From positions 1 through 60,542 of the forward strand of contig CAKUFI010000008.1 in NCBI GenBank assembly GCA_934647305.1: 60,542 nt of DNA. Reading direction: 5' to 3'. This stretch comes from an uncultured Clostridia bacterium. GTDB lineage: Bacteria > Bacillota > Clostridia > Christensenellales > Aristaeellaceae. The notes under the pieces were generated by a model. That model saw only the letters and a list, made by a program, of their open reading frames with translations. It made no database searches and was not told the DNA's origin. Numbering within the stretch: the first letter of the stretch is position 1; each line of letters opens with the position of its first letter. The translations under genes were made by a program, and so were the position numbers. Of the stretch, positions 41,700 through 49,401 are shown one piece after another.

Positions 41700-41837
41700 A
41701 GATAGAAACAGGCTGTCCGAGGTGGTGGATTTCGCAGCAACCACACGCTCTATGAGCCAAAAGGGACGCAGGAGAACGCTGCGCCTGCCGGATAGCCATT
41801 CTTGGGGAGCCGCTTTCGAGTGGCTCCTCTTCTTTTT
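41700..41837 (+). ncRNA. Candidate small RNA downstream of the PBECR-like gene
   Basis: About 138 nt between a good promoter and a good intrinsic terminator (GGAGCCGCT ttcg AGTGGCTCC, then TCTTCTTTTT, 41806-41837). The interior can form GACGCAG / CTGCGCC-type stems. Short open frames occur on both strands but none has a ribosome-binding site or family signature. It does not match an RNA family that I recognise. Confidence 0.45.
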
Positions 41838-41897
41838 CGTATTCACCGTTCAGATGCTCAAAAAAGCTAATCACCTCATCCCTTCTCATGCCCCCAG

Positions 41898-42030
41898 TCT
41901 GCCGAGTCGGCAGCGCTGACCTGTAATCCGCTGGGAAGCCTGCGGATTCGCAGAATTCGGGGACTCCAATCTATGGCGGCTGGGGTCGTGTTCTGTCCGG
42001 CGGCAGCAACCGGGTGCAGGCTCAGCCTGC
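41898..42030 (-). repeat. P-H module after mnmE with a mismatched hairpin
   Basis: Minus orientation: P GCAGGCTGAGCCTGC (42016-42030) shares its first base with the mnmE TAG. H has left arm GACCCCAGCCGC, loop CATAGATTGGA and right arm GTCCCCGAATTC. These arms belong to two different stem types and do not pair: a recombinant. Confidence 0.8.
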
Positions 42031-43367
42031 TATTTGCCGACGCAGAAGCTGGCGAAGATTTCCGACACGACCGCCTCGGACGCGTCGTCGCCGGTGATCT
42101 CGCCCAGCTCGCGCCGCGCCTCCCACAGCTCGACCGCAGCCACGTCGAGCGGCACGCCCGTGTCGATGGCCTGCACAGCGCGCGCCAGAGCGGCCTGAGC
42201 GCCCCGTGCGCGGTCGATATGCCGCTGGACGGTGAGACAGTCATCCTCGGGCGCGGAGCCGCTTATACGGGCGCTGAGGGCCTCACGCAGGGCCTCCACG
42301 CCTTCGCCCGTCGCGGCGGAGAGCGGAATCGCCCCCTCGGGCAGGGAAAACGCCCGGGGCAGGTCGGCCTTGTTGACCACGGTCAGGCTGCGCTCGTCGG
42401 CCTGGGCAAGCAGCGCCTCGTCCTCGGCCGTCAGCGGCACGGAGCCGTCCAGCACGATCAGGCTTATATCGGCCTCGCGCTGGCTTTTTTTCGCGCGCTG
42501 TACGCCGATGGCCTCGACCGGATCGTCGGTCTCCCGCTGACCTGCAGTGTCGCTGAGCTCGACCGTGCGGCCGGCAATGCTCATGCGCTCGGTCAGCACG
42601 TCGCGCGTGGTGCCGGGCACGTGGGTGACGATCGCCCGCTCGCTGCCCAGAAGCGCGTTCATCAGCGAGCTCTTGCCCACGTTAGGTTTGCCGCACAGCA
42701 CGACGCTCACGCCCTCACGCACCATGCGGGCGTTTCTCTCGTCGGCGCACCGGGCCAGGTCCAGGCGGATTTCCTCACAACCTGCGCGCACCTCCTGCGC
42801 CGTCGCCGCCTCGTCAATCTCCTCGGGAAAGTCGTCCGCCGCCTCGATCTGCGCCAGCAGCGCGGTCAGCCGGTCGCGAAGACGCGCGATCTGCCGGGAC
42901 ACGCCGCCCGTCAGCTGCCGCATGCCCGCCCGCTGCGCCGCGCGTCCGCCCGCGGAGATGACGCTCATCACGCCCTCGGCCTGGGACAGGTCGATTCGCC
43001 CGCCCAAAAAGGCGCGCAGCGTGAACTCGCCCGGCTCGGCAGGCCTGGCGCCCAGCTCGCATACCCGGGACAGAGTGCTCTCGACCGCCGCGCGGCCACC
43101 GTGGCAATGGATTTCGGCCACGTCCTGGCGGGTATACGTGTGCGGCGCGGGCAGAAAGACCGCCATCACCTCGTCCAAAACCTCGCCGGTTTCGGAGACA
43201 AGGCTTCCGTAGGTCAGCCTGCGCGGGGTGATTTTCCGCTTTTGGGCAGGCAAAAAAGCCCGGGAAAGGATCTCCCGGGCTCTGTCTCCGCTGATTCGCA
43301 CGATGGCGACGCCGCCTTCCCCGGGCGCGGTGGCCAGGGCGGCGATGGTGTCCTCGCGGCGATCCAT
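42030..43367 (-). CDS. mnmE: tRNA modification GTPase MnmE
   Basis: 445 aa. N-terminal folate-binding domain (DTIAALATAPGEGGVAIVRISG), helical domain, G domain inserted at about 215-370: GKPNVGKSSLMNALL (G1), TTRD (G2), DTAGQR (G3), NKAD (G4); C-terminal FCVGK (CxGK motif). Makes the wobble uridine cmnm5 modification with MnmG. Its start overlaps the dnaN stop by one base (TGATG), giving an unusual dnaA-dnaN-mnmE order. Confidence 0.96.
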   Translation of the reverse strand: MDRREDTIAALATAPGEGGVAIVRISGDRAREILSRAFLPAQKRKITPRRLTYGSLVSETGEVLDEVMAVFLPAPHTYTRQDVAEIHCHGGRAAVESTLSRVCELGARPAEPGEFTLRAFLGGRIDLSQAEGVMSVISAGGRAAQRAGMRQLTGGVSRQIARLRDRLTALLAQIEAADDFPEEIDEAATAQEVRAGCEEIRLDLARCADERNARMVREGVSVVLCGKPNVGKSSLMNALLGSERAIVTHVPGTTRDVLTERMSIAGRTVELSDTAGQRETDDPVEAIGVQRAKKSQREADISLIVLDGSVPLTAEDEALLAQADERSLTVVNKADLPRAFSLPEGAIPLSAATGEGVEALREALSARISGSAPEDDCLTVQRHIDRARGAQAALARAVQAIDTGVPLDVAAVELWEARRELGEITGDDASEAVVSEIFASFCVGK

Positions 43368-44479
43368 CAGGCGTTCAGGCGGCAGGGAAGCACCATGTAG
43401 GTGTAGCCGCCCTCCTCGATGGGGCTCACGACGCAGGGACTGATGCCCGAATTGAAGCGCAGCAGGAACTCGTCGTCGTCGACCACCTTGATCACGTCGC
43501 TGAGGTACTTGACGTTGAAGGCGATTTCCAGCGGCTCGCCGTCGGTCTGGGTCTGGATCTCCTCGTACACGTCGCCCATCTCCGAATTGGAGGTGATGAC
43601 CATCATGTCGGGGCTGATGCTCAGCTTGACCAGGTTGGTCTTGCTCTCGCGGGCCATCAGCGAGGCGCGCTCGATGCACAGCATCAGCTGCTCGCGGTCG
43701 AGCACCTTCACCGTGGTCTTGAACGAGGCGGGGATGATCGAGCGATAGTTGATATACTCGCCCTCCAAAAGGGTGGCGTAGACCTGGGTACGGTTGACGC
43801 GCAGCAGCAGCTGCTTGTCGCCGAAGCACAGCTCGACCGGGTCATCGTCCTCGGTGCCGTCGACGATTTTGGACATCTCCTGCAGCAGCTTGCCCGGAAT
43901 GACCGCGCGCAGCGAATCCTGGATGTTCTCCAGCCTGGCAATGCGCACCGCCAGACGGAAGCCGTCGGTCGCGACCATGCGCGCCTCACCCGCGTTGATC
44001 TCCAGCAGACAGCCGGTCAGGATCTTGCGCATCTCGTCGACCGAGACGGCGAAGGATGTCTGCAGGATCATGTTGCGCAGCGTGGGCTGGGGCATGAGCA
44101 CCGTTTTGGGGGCGGCGATTTCCTGAGGCATCGGGAACAGGTCGCCCGCGCGGGCCGCGATCGTGGTTCTAGAGCCGCAGCAGCGCAGCGTCGCGATCCG
44201 GTTTTCATTAGAAGAGAAGTTCAGCGTACCCTGGGGCAGCTTGCGCACTACGTCGCAGAACAGGCGGCCGGGCATAACCAGCTTGCCCTCCTCTTCAATT
44301 TCGGCGTCGATGCAGGTGGAGATGGTCATCGCTCCGTCGGAGCAGGTGAGGGTCAGCCGTTCACCCATGGCCTCCAGAAACACGCCCTCCAAAATCGGCA
44401 GCGTGGAGCGGGGCGACAGGGCGTGGGTTGCGATGGACAGCCCGTTGTTCAGATCGGTAACCTGGCAGCTAAAGCGCAT
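43367..44479 (-). CDS. dnaN: DNA polymerase III beta sliding clamp
   Basis: 370 aa, three clamp domains. MRFSCQVTDLNNGLSIATHAL, TLPILEGVFLEA, LVMPGRLFCDVVRKLP, MATDGFRLAVR-like (VATDGFRLAV), FNVKYLSDVIKVV and the C-terminal YMVLPCRLN. AAGGAGG site. Downstream of dnaA across a 613-bp gap that holds the second half of oriC. Confidence 0.97.
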   Translation of the reverse strand: MRFSCQVTDLNNGLSIATHALSPRSTLPILEGVFLEAMGERLTLTCSDGAMTISTCIDAEIEEEGKLVMPGRLFCDVVRKLPQGTLNFSSNENRIATLRCCGSRTTIAARAGDLFPMPQEIAAPKTVLMPQPTLRNMILQTSFAVSVDEMRKILTGCLLEINAGEARMVATDGFRLAVRIARLENIQDSLRAVIPGKLLQEMSKIVDGTEDDDPVELCFGDKQLLLRVNRTQVYATLLEGEYINYRSIIPASFKTTVKVLDREQLMLCIERASLMARESKTNLVKLSISPDMMVITSNSEMGDVYEEIQTQTDGEPLEIAFNVKYLSDVIKVVDDDEFLLRFNSGISPCVVSPIEEGGYTYMVLPCRLNA

Positions 44480-45092
44480 TTTTCTCGGCCTCCTTCAGGC
44501 GGTAGTACTGAAATAAGAGAATATCGTTGTAGTGTCCGTAGGGACTGTACGCGGCGTGGAAAAGCGGCCAAAAGGCCGAAATTCCGGGAAACTCGTACCT
44601 TGCGCGGTTTTGGAAAGGCGGTTGACAGCGTGTGGAAAACACGGCGGTTTATCCACATTTATCCACAGGGAGGAACGTTCGAGAGGCGGCCTTTCTGAGA
44701 AAGGCCCCTCTCGAGCTCTCCCGGAAAGCACTTGCGAAACAGGGATAACCGCTTCTTCGCGTAGCCGTTCTCGCCCGCAGGGTTCGGAGAAAGCTCAATG
44801 GACTGAAGCGTGCATTGCGGAGAGGAGCTGTCAGAAACCGTCGCATAACAGGCTTTCGCGCCTGCTGATTTTCCTCGGTTTATTCCGCCCCGCCCACGCT
44901 TCATTCGGGGAGTTACATAACTTTTCCGCATTGCGTTTAGTGGATCAGAGTGTTTTCAGGGTGGGGTCGGGGAGGCGCCAAAACGGCGCGTGACCGTACG
45001 GGCATTTGATGATGCAGTGCCCTGCTCAAAGCACCGCGGCAGCGAGTGGGTCCGGGCACTGCCCGGCAGAAAAGCCGCCTCTCGAACGTAAC
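44480..45092. other. dnaA-dnaN intergenic region with oriC DnaA boxes
   Basis: DnaA boxes: TTATCCACA at 44649-44657 and 44659-44667, and TGTGGAAAA (reverse TTTTCCACA) at 44631-44639. A hairpin GAGAGG...CCTCTC spans 44678-44717. An exact 16-bp inverted repeat, ACGTTCGAGAGGCGGC (44675-44690) and its complement (45074-45089), brackets most of the gap. A P module (45052-45066) lies 26 bp after the dnaA stop. The remainder, about 44720-45020, holds nothing else I recognise. Confidence 0.75.
45020..45066 (-). repeat. P module downstream of dnaA
   Basis: Minus orientation: CCGGGCAGTGCCCGG followed by ACCCACTCGCTGCCGCGG. No H hairpin follows. Confidence 0.75.
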
Positions 45093-46421
45093 CTATCGGT
45101 TCCCCAGCGTGCGGCGAAGGCGGGTGAGGGCCTGTTGGGTGTCCTCGTCGCTTTTTTCGAGCCTGGCAACCTTGTCGCAGGCGTGCATGACGGTGGTATG
45201 GTCGCGTCCGCCGAAGACCTCGCCGATGCGGGTGGTGGACAGCTGGGTCATTTCGCGGATGAGGTACATGGCCAGCTGGCGGGTACCTGCGATCTCGCGG
45301 TTGCGGCGCTGGGAGAGCAGGTCGTCCCGGGTCAGGCCGAATTCCTTGGCGCAGGCGTCCATGATGATCTCGGGGGTGAGCACCTTCTTTTCGCGGCCGG
45401 GCATGATGTTTTCGAGCGCCTCGCGCGCCACGTCCAGGGTGATTTTGCCGCCGTTCAGGGCCGCCATGGCATTGACGCGGGTGAGGGAGCCCTCTAGCTC
45501 GCGGATGTTGGACTCGGTCTGCTCGGCGATGAAGTGCAGCACGTCGTCGTCGACCAGTATGTGCTCGAGCTCGGCCTTCTTGCGCAGGATGGCGATACGG
45601 GTCTCGTAGTCGGGTCGGCCGATGTCGGCGATCAGGCCCCACTCAAAGCGCGACCTGAGCCGCTCCTCCAGCGTGGGAATTTCCTTGGGCGGGCGGTCGG
45701 ACGAGATGACGATCTGCTTGCCGCCCGAGTGCAGCTCGTTGAAGGTATGGAAGAATTCCTCCTGCGTGGCGGTCTTGCCGGCGATGAACTGGATGTCGTC
45801 GACCATCAGCACGTCCACATTGCGCAGCTTGTCGCGGAATTCCTGGTTGGTCTTTTTGGCGATGGCGGAAATCAGCTGGTTGGTGAAGTTCTCGGACGTG
45901 ATGTACATGACCTTGGCCGACGGGTTGTTGTCCAGAATGTAGTGGCCGATGGCGTGCATCAGGTGCGTCTTGCCCAGGCCCACGCCGCCGTAGAGAAACA
46001 GCGGGTTGTACGCGTCAGCGGGCAGCTCGGCCACCGCCAGAGACGCGGCGTGCGCGAAGCGGTTGGAGGTGCCCACGACGAAGGTGTCGAAGGTATACTT
46101 CGGGTTAAGCGAGGACTCGAACGCCTGCGTGGGCGCGGCCGGCGCGTTTTTGGGCGCAGGAACGGGCAGGGGATCGCCGGGGGCGACGAAATCGATCTGA
46201 TACTCCTTGCCGTAGCACAGCATCACCGCGTTTTTCAGCGTCAGGTAATGCCGACTGCGCAGCACGTTGATCACGAAACGATCCTGCGCCTCGAACACGA
46301 TCCGGTCGTCGCCGACATAAATCGGCTTGAGCGGCTTGAACCAGGTCAGGTATTTATAATCGTCGGTTTCGCTTCGCAGCATATCCAGCGTTTTTTCCCA
46401 GGCGGCAGCGTTCGTGTCCAT
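45093..46421 (-). CDS. dnaA: Chromosomal replication initiator DnaA
   Basis: 442 aa. Domain I (MDTNAAAWEKTLDML ... WFKPLKPI), short Pro/Ala linker at 90-105, AAA+ domain: FVVGTSNRFAHAASLAVAE, Walker A LYGGVGLGKTHLMHAIG, Walker B VDVLMVDDIQFI, sensor and RSRFEWGLIADI; C-terminal DNA-binding signature GGRDHTTVMHACDKV. The start at 46421 has GGAGGAA; an in-frame ATG at 46466 is less likely. Transcribed away from ychF. Confidence 0.98.
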   Translation of the reverse strand: MDTNAAAWEKTLDMLRSETDDYKYLTWFKPLKPIYVGDDRIVFEAQDRFVINVLRSRHYLTLKNAVMLCYGKEYQIDFVAPGDPLPVPAPKNAPAAPTQAFESSLNPKYTFDTFVVGTSNRFAHAASLAVAELPADAYNPLFLYGGVGLGKTHLMHAIGHYILDNNPSAKVMYITSENFTNQLISAIAKKTNQEFRDKLRNVDVLMVDDIQFIAGKTATQEEFFHTFNELHSGGKQIVISSDRPPKEIPTLEERLRSRFEWGLIADIGRPDYETRIAILRKKAELEHILVDDDVLHFIAEQTESNIRELEGSLTRVNAMAALNGGKITLDVAREALENIMPGREKKVLTPEIIMDACAKEFGLTRDDLLSQRRNREIAGTRQLAMYLIREMTQLSTTRIGEVFGGRDHTTVMHACDKVARLEKSDEDTQQALTRLRRTLGNR

Positions 46422-46831
46422 CTGATTCCTCCACAGTAAAAACGGCTCAGGGCCGGTGAATGACAAAAAGAAGACTTATCCACAGTGTTTTCCACATGAT
46501 GTGGAAAAGCTTTGCGCCCATTGGGGATAAGTTCGAGAATAATAATAGCAGAAATTCTGCCGTAAATCAAGAGTCTTGCGGGAATTCCGGGCAAAAAAAG
46601 GGCGAAAATGTTTCGGCGGAATTTGGGTTTGATTTTTGCCGTGATTTGACTCCAAAACAAAAAACGCTTCCTTATTATAAGAGCCGCCGTATTTGGAATG
46701 GCTTTTTGGGGGATTTGCCCCAAAAGAAACCCGGTGGATGGCCTGTTGAAATTCTGTGCAGCGATTGCAATTAGCCGGTGGAAAAGGTATAATAGAGCGC
46801 AGGCAACAAACCATTCAGGAGGTTTTTCTAT
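46422..46831. other. oriC-proximal region upstream of dnaA (DnaA boxes, AT-rich stretch)
   Basis: Boxes: TTATCCACA 46476-46484, TTTTCCACA 46488-46496, TGTGGAAAA 46500-46508 (reverse), TGGGGATAA 46522-46530 (reverse TTATCCCCA). They are followed by an AT-rich stretch of about 230 bp (46531-46764), unusual for this GC-rich window and a candidate unwinding element. No rpmH gene is present, unlike Bacillus. Confidence 0.8.
46765..46793 (+). promoter_or_regulatory. Promoter of ychF
   Basis: TTGCAA (46765-46770), 17-bp spacer, TATAAT (46788-46793). Confidence 0.8.
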
Positions 46832-47929
46832 ATGAAACTGGGCGTCGTCGGACTGCCGAACGTCGGCAAGAGCACACTGTTTAACGCGATCACCTGCGCG
46901 GGGGCGCAGGCGGCGAACTACCCCTTCTGCACGATCGAGCCGAATACCGGCGTGGTGGCCGTGCCCGACAAGCGGCTGGACGTGCTGGCCGAAATGTATC
47001 ACCCCGAAAAGTACACCCCCGCCACGATCGAGTTCGTGGACATCGCCGGCCTGGTCAAGGGCGCGAGCCACGGCGAAGGCCTGGGCAACAAGTTCCTGTC
47101 GCACATCCGCGAGGTGGACGCCATCGTGCACGTCGTGCGCTGCTTCGAGGACGACAACGTGATCCACGTGGACGGCAGCGTCGACCCGGCGCGCGACATT
47201 GATACCATTCAGACCGAGCTGATCCTGGCCGACATCGAGACCGCAGGCAAGCGCGTGGACAAGGCCAGTCATCTGCTGAAAAACGGCGACAAGAAGCAGG
47301 AGCTTGAGGTGCGCGCGGGCGAAAAGCTTTTGGCGCACATGAACGAGGGCAAGCCGGCCCGCACCTGCTCCCTGACCGATGAGGAGCGCGAGGTGGTCGA
47401 CGACTGGTTCCTGCTGAGCATGAAGCCGGTCATCTACGCCGCGAACATCTCCGAGGACGACGTGGGCAGGGACGAGAGCGAGCTGCCGCTGGTGCAGGAG
47501 GTGCGCAAAATCGCCGACGCCGAGGGCTCGCAGGTCATGGTCATCGCGGCCAAGGTTGAGGAGGAAATCGCGCAGCTCGATCCCGAGGAAAAGAAGATGT
47601 TCCTCGAGGAAATGGGCATCGGCCAGAGCGGCCTGGATCGCCTGGTGCAGGCCTCCTATCGCCTGCTGGGCCTGATCAGCTACCTCACCGCCGGCCCCAA
47701 GGAGGTGCGCGCCTGGACCATCGTCAACGGAACCAAGGCGCCGCAGGCCGCGGGCAAGATTCATACCGACTTCGAGAAGGGCTTCATCCGCGCCGAAATC
47801 GTCGCCTACGACGACCTGGTGCGCGAGGGAAGCATGGCCCAGTGCAAGGAAAAGGGCCTGGTGCGCTCTGAGGGCAAGGATTACGTCATGAAGGACGGCG
47901 ACGTGACGCTGTTCCGGTTCAACGTGTAA
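46832..47929 (+). CDS. ychF: Redox-regulated ATPase YchF
   Basis: 365 aa, Obg-like ATPase. G1 GLPNVGKSTLFNAIT, FVDIAGLVKGASHGEGLGNKFL (switch II), DIETAGKRVDKA coiled-coil insert, TGS-like C-terminus (FEKGFIRAEIVAYDDLV ... VMKDGDVTLFRFNV). The NxxE motif in place of NKxD is consistent with ATP preference. Binds ribosomes. AGGAGG site. Divergent from dnaA. Confidence 0.97.
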   Translation: MKLGVVGLPNVGKSTLFNAITCAGAQAANYPFCTIEPNTGVVAVPDKRLDVLAEMYHPEKYTPATIEFVDIAGLVKGASHGEGLGNKFLSHIREVDAIVHVVRCFEDDNVIHVDGSVDPARDIDTIQTELILADIETAGKRVDKASHLLKNGDKKQELEVRAGEKLLAHMNEGKPARTCSLTDEEREVVDDWFLLSMKPVIYAANISEDDVGRDESELPLVQEVRKIADAEGSQVMVIAAKVEEEIAQLDPEEKKMFLEEMGIGQSGLDRLVQASYRLLGLISYLTAGPKEVRAWTIVNGTKAPQAAGKIHTDFEKGFIRAEIVAYDDLVREGSMAQCKEKGLVRSEGKDYVMKDGDVTLFRFNV

Positions 47930-47992
47930 GGTCTTTTGGCCGGCCCGTCGGCAGGCCGCGTTCAGGCGGAACCGGCGCGTCGGGAAAAGAGG

Positions 47993-48024
47993 AAGCCGGG
48001 CGGCAGTGCCGCCCGGCTTTGTGT
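47993..48024 (+). terminator. Terminator of ychF
   Basis: AAGCCGGGCGGC agt GCCGCCCGGCTT followed by TGTG; strong stem, short T-tract. Confidence 0.7.
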
Positions 48025-48100
48025 GCGCTGCGCGCGGGGGGGAGGGGCGCGGCCCCTCCCCGAACTCCACCCTGGAGTCACGCCGCAGTGCGGCGCGGTA

Positions 48101-48125
48101 TGTGGGGCGACGTCGTCGCCCCACA
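48101..48125. repeat. Hairpin T flanking L copy F (left)
   Basis: 25-nt palindrome with stem TGTGGGGCGACG. An identical 25-nt copy lies at 48385-48409. Confidence 0.95.
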
Positions 48126-48384
48126 CCAGACTGTCGAAAAACCCCCGGAGAGCTCGAGAGGGCCGCAGCCCTCTCGAACTTTCAATCGCGCCCAGCGGCG
48201 TGTACGGTGGGCACGGGACGATTTTTGCGCCGGAAAATCTCATTTTCCAGAGCAAAAATCGTTTCCTTGCAGTTTTTGCGCCCGGAAATCTCTTAGATTT
48301 CAGCAAAAACTGGTGAGGGTGGCAGTGGCGGGGGAGCTTGCTTCCCCGTCCACCAGCTTGTCAAAACCTTTTTTGACAAGCTGA
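48126..48384 (+). repeat. L element copy F, short form
   Basis: 259 bp with exact ends CCAGACTGTC and GACAAGCTGA. It uses the AGTTTTTGC / GCAAAAACT stem and inner GAAATC / GATTTC, where copies B-E use AGGCTCCGC / GCGGAGACT and AAAAATC / GATTTTT. Best example of the family because the flanking hairpins are identical. Confidence 0.95.
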
Positions 48385-48441
48385 TGTGGGGCGACGTCGT
48401 CGCCCCACACGTTTTTGTGCGGAAGTACCGCACAAAAACGC
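48385..48441. repeat. Hairpin T' of L copy F plus a second hairpin
   Basis: 48385-48409 repeats the hairpin at 48101-48125 exactly. It is followed by CGTTTTTGTGCGG aagta CCGCACAAAAACG, another strong palindrome. Together they would terminate transcription in either direction. Confidence 0.9.
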
Positions 48442-48562
48442 CGTCTGCCGGGTATGCCGGCGGACGGCAAGAGCTCGCATGCCGTCAAAGGGCGCTGGAG
48501 AGGAGCACGGAGGCCGTCTTCAATGCCTGAAAGGGAAAACCCGTCCTCGCAAAGAGAGGCCC

Positions 48563-48724
48563 TCAGCGCGCCTGCGTGAGCGTCCTGCGCAGCGCCTGCA
48601 CGAACCAGTCGTAGGTCTTGAGCTCGGGGCGCAGCTGCGTCACCTGATCCATGCACTGGGCGCACAGCGGGAAATAGCGGCCGCCCCAGGGCAGCGCACG
48701 GCGGCAGAAGCAGCATCTTTTCAT
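48563..48724 (-). CDS. Small four-cysteine (zinc-ribbon-like) protein
   Basis: 53 aa, read directly from the sequence. It begins MKRCCFCRRALPWGGRYFPL, then CAQCMDQVTQLRPELKTYDW, and ends in a basic helix. Cysteines C4/C7 and C21/C24 form two CxxC knuckles, as in zinc ribbons. A GAGGTGATT ribosome-binding site lies 5 nt before the ATG. Monocistronic, between L copy F and an L fragment. Function unknown; possibly a small regulator or ribosome-associated protein. Confidence 0.65.
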   Translation of the reverse strand: MKRCCFCRRALPWGGRYFPLCAQCMDQVTQLRPELKTYDWFVQALRRTLTQAR

Positions 48725-48824
48725 CGAATCACCTCGCGAAGCGTTTCATTTTATTTCCAGTATGCCCGGCGCGAATCCGGTTATACGGCGGCGGAGTGAT
48801 TTGCTGAAGCGCGCCGGGAGCCGC

Positions 48825-48925
48825 TCCGCAATTTGAGCCGCCGACAGTTTCGTCTCTGGCGAAACCTGCCCCCTCGCCATTACACGGGCGCAAAAACCAT
48901 CCCATGCCCACGCCGTGCGTTTGCA
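48825..48925 (-). repeat. L element fragment (degenerate, long-form type)
   Basis: Reverse orientation. Pieces of the long-form hairpin block (GTTTCGCC ... GGCGAAAC; CAATTTGAGCC region) and of the variant left arm (GTGGGCATGGGA ... GTGCAAAC), with the middle deleted. Confidence 0.6.
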
Positions 48926-48929
48926 CTTC

Positions 48930-49090
48930 ATGAATCGGCAGGGCCGACGGGAGTTTTTCGGAAAATTTCGAAAAACCGGAGAAATCAGCCGCTCCAATTT
49001 ATGGCGGCTGGTTTCGTAATCTGTCCGGCGGCAGCAGGTGGAACCGGGCACTGCCCGGGGCGGCAGCAGGTGGGTGCAGGCTCAGCCTGC
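48930..49090 (-). repeat. P-H array downstream of tRNA-Lys
   Basis: Minus orientation: P GCAGGCTGAGCCTGC (49076-49090) and CCGGGCAGTGCCCGG with linkers, H AAACCAGCCGC / GCGGCTGATTT with loop CATAAATTGGA, TTTTTCG tail and a P-like GTCGGCCCTGCCGAT leading to the L fragment. Confidence 0.8.
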
Positions 49091-49186
49091 TGTTGGCGCG
49101 AGAAAGAGGTGTTCGGTCGCCGGAGCGTCGTTGGAATGCGTTTTGAACACAAAAAAAGCGACCCAACACATCGTGCTGGATCGCCA

Positions 49187-49262
49187 TGGTGCGCCATCAG
49201 GGACTCGAACCCGGGACACCCTGATTAAGAGTCAGGTGCTCTACCAACTGAGCTAATGGCGC
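49187..49262 (-). tRNA. tRNA-Lys (anticodon CTT)
   Basis: Minus strand: acceptor GCGCCAT / ATGGCGC, discriminator A, encoded CCA. D-arm AGCTCAGTTGGTAGAGC, anticodon stem CCTGA / TCAGG with loop CTCTTAA giving CTT, T-arm GGGTTCGAGTCCC. 76 nt including CCA. Confidence 0.96.
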
Positions 49263-49401
49263 ATATCGCGCGGTACTTGGCCGCTCAACAGTTAGATATT
49301 ATACACGGCTGCGGCGCGTTTGTCAACCCCTTTTGTCAACTTTTTTTGCGCCTTGCGAGATGGGCGGTTTTGTGATATATTGTGAAACTGAGGTGGATTT
49401 C

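Noticed and set aside
41623..41889. 88-aa minus-strand frame starting MRRDEVISFFEHL
   Set aside because: The start looks protein-like, but there is no ribosome-binding site, it overlaps the PBECR-like gene and the candidate RNA promoter and terminator, and no family is recognisable. Kept only as a possibility.
48126..48384. Group IIC intron or HEARO-type RNA
   Set aside because: Terminator proximity is suggestive, but no domain V-like hairpin, no intron-encoded protein and wrong size; the flanking hairpin duplication is not an intron feature.
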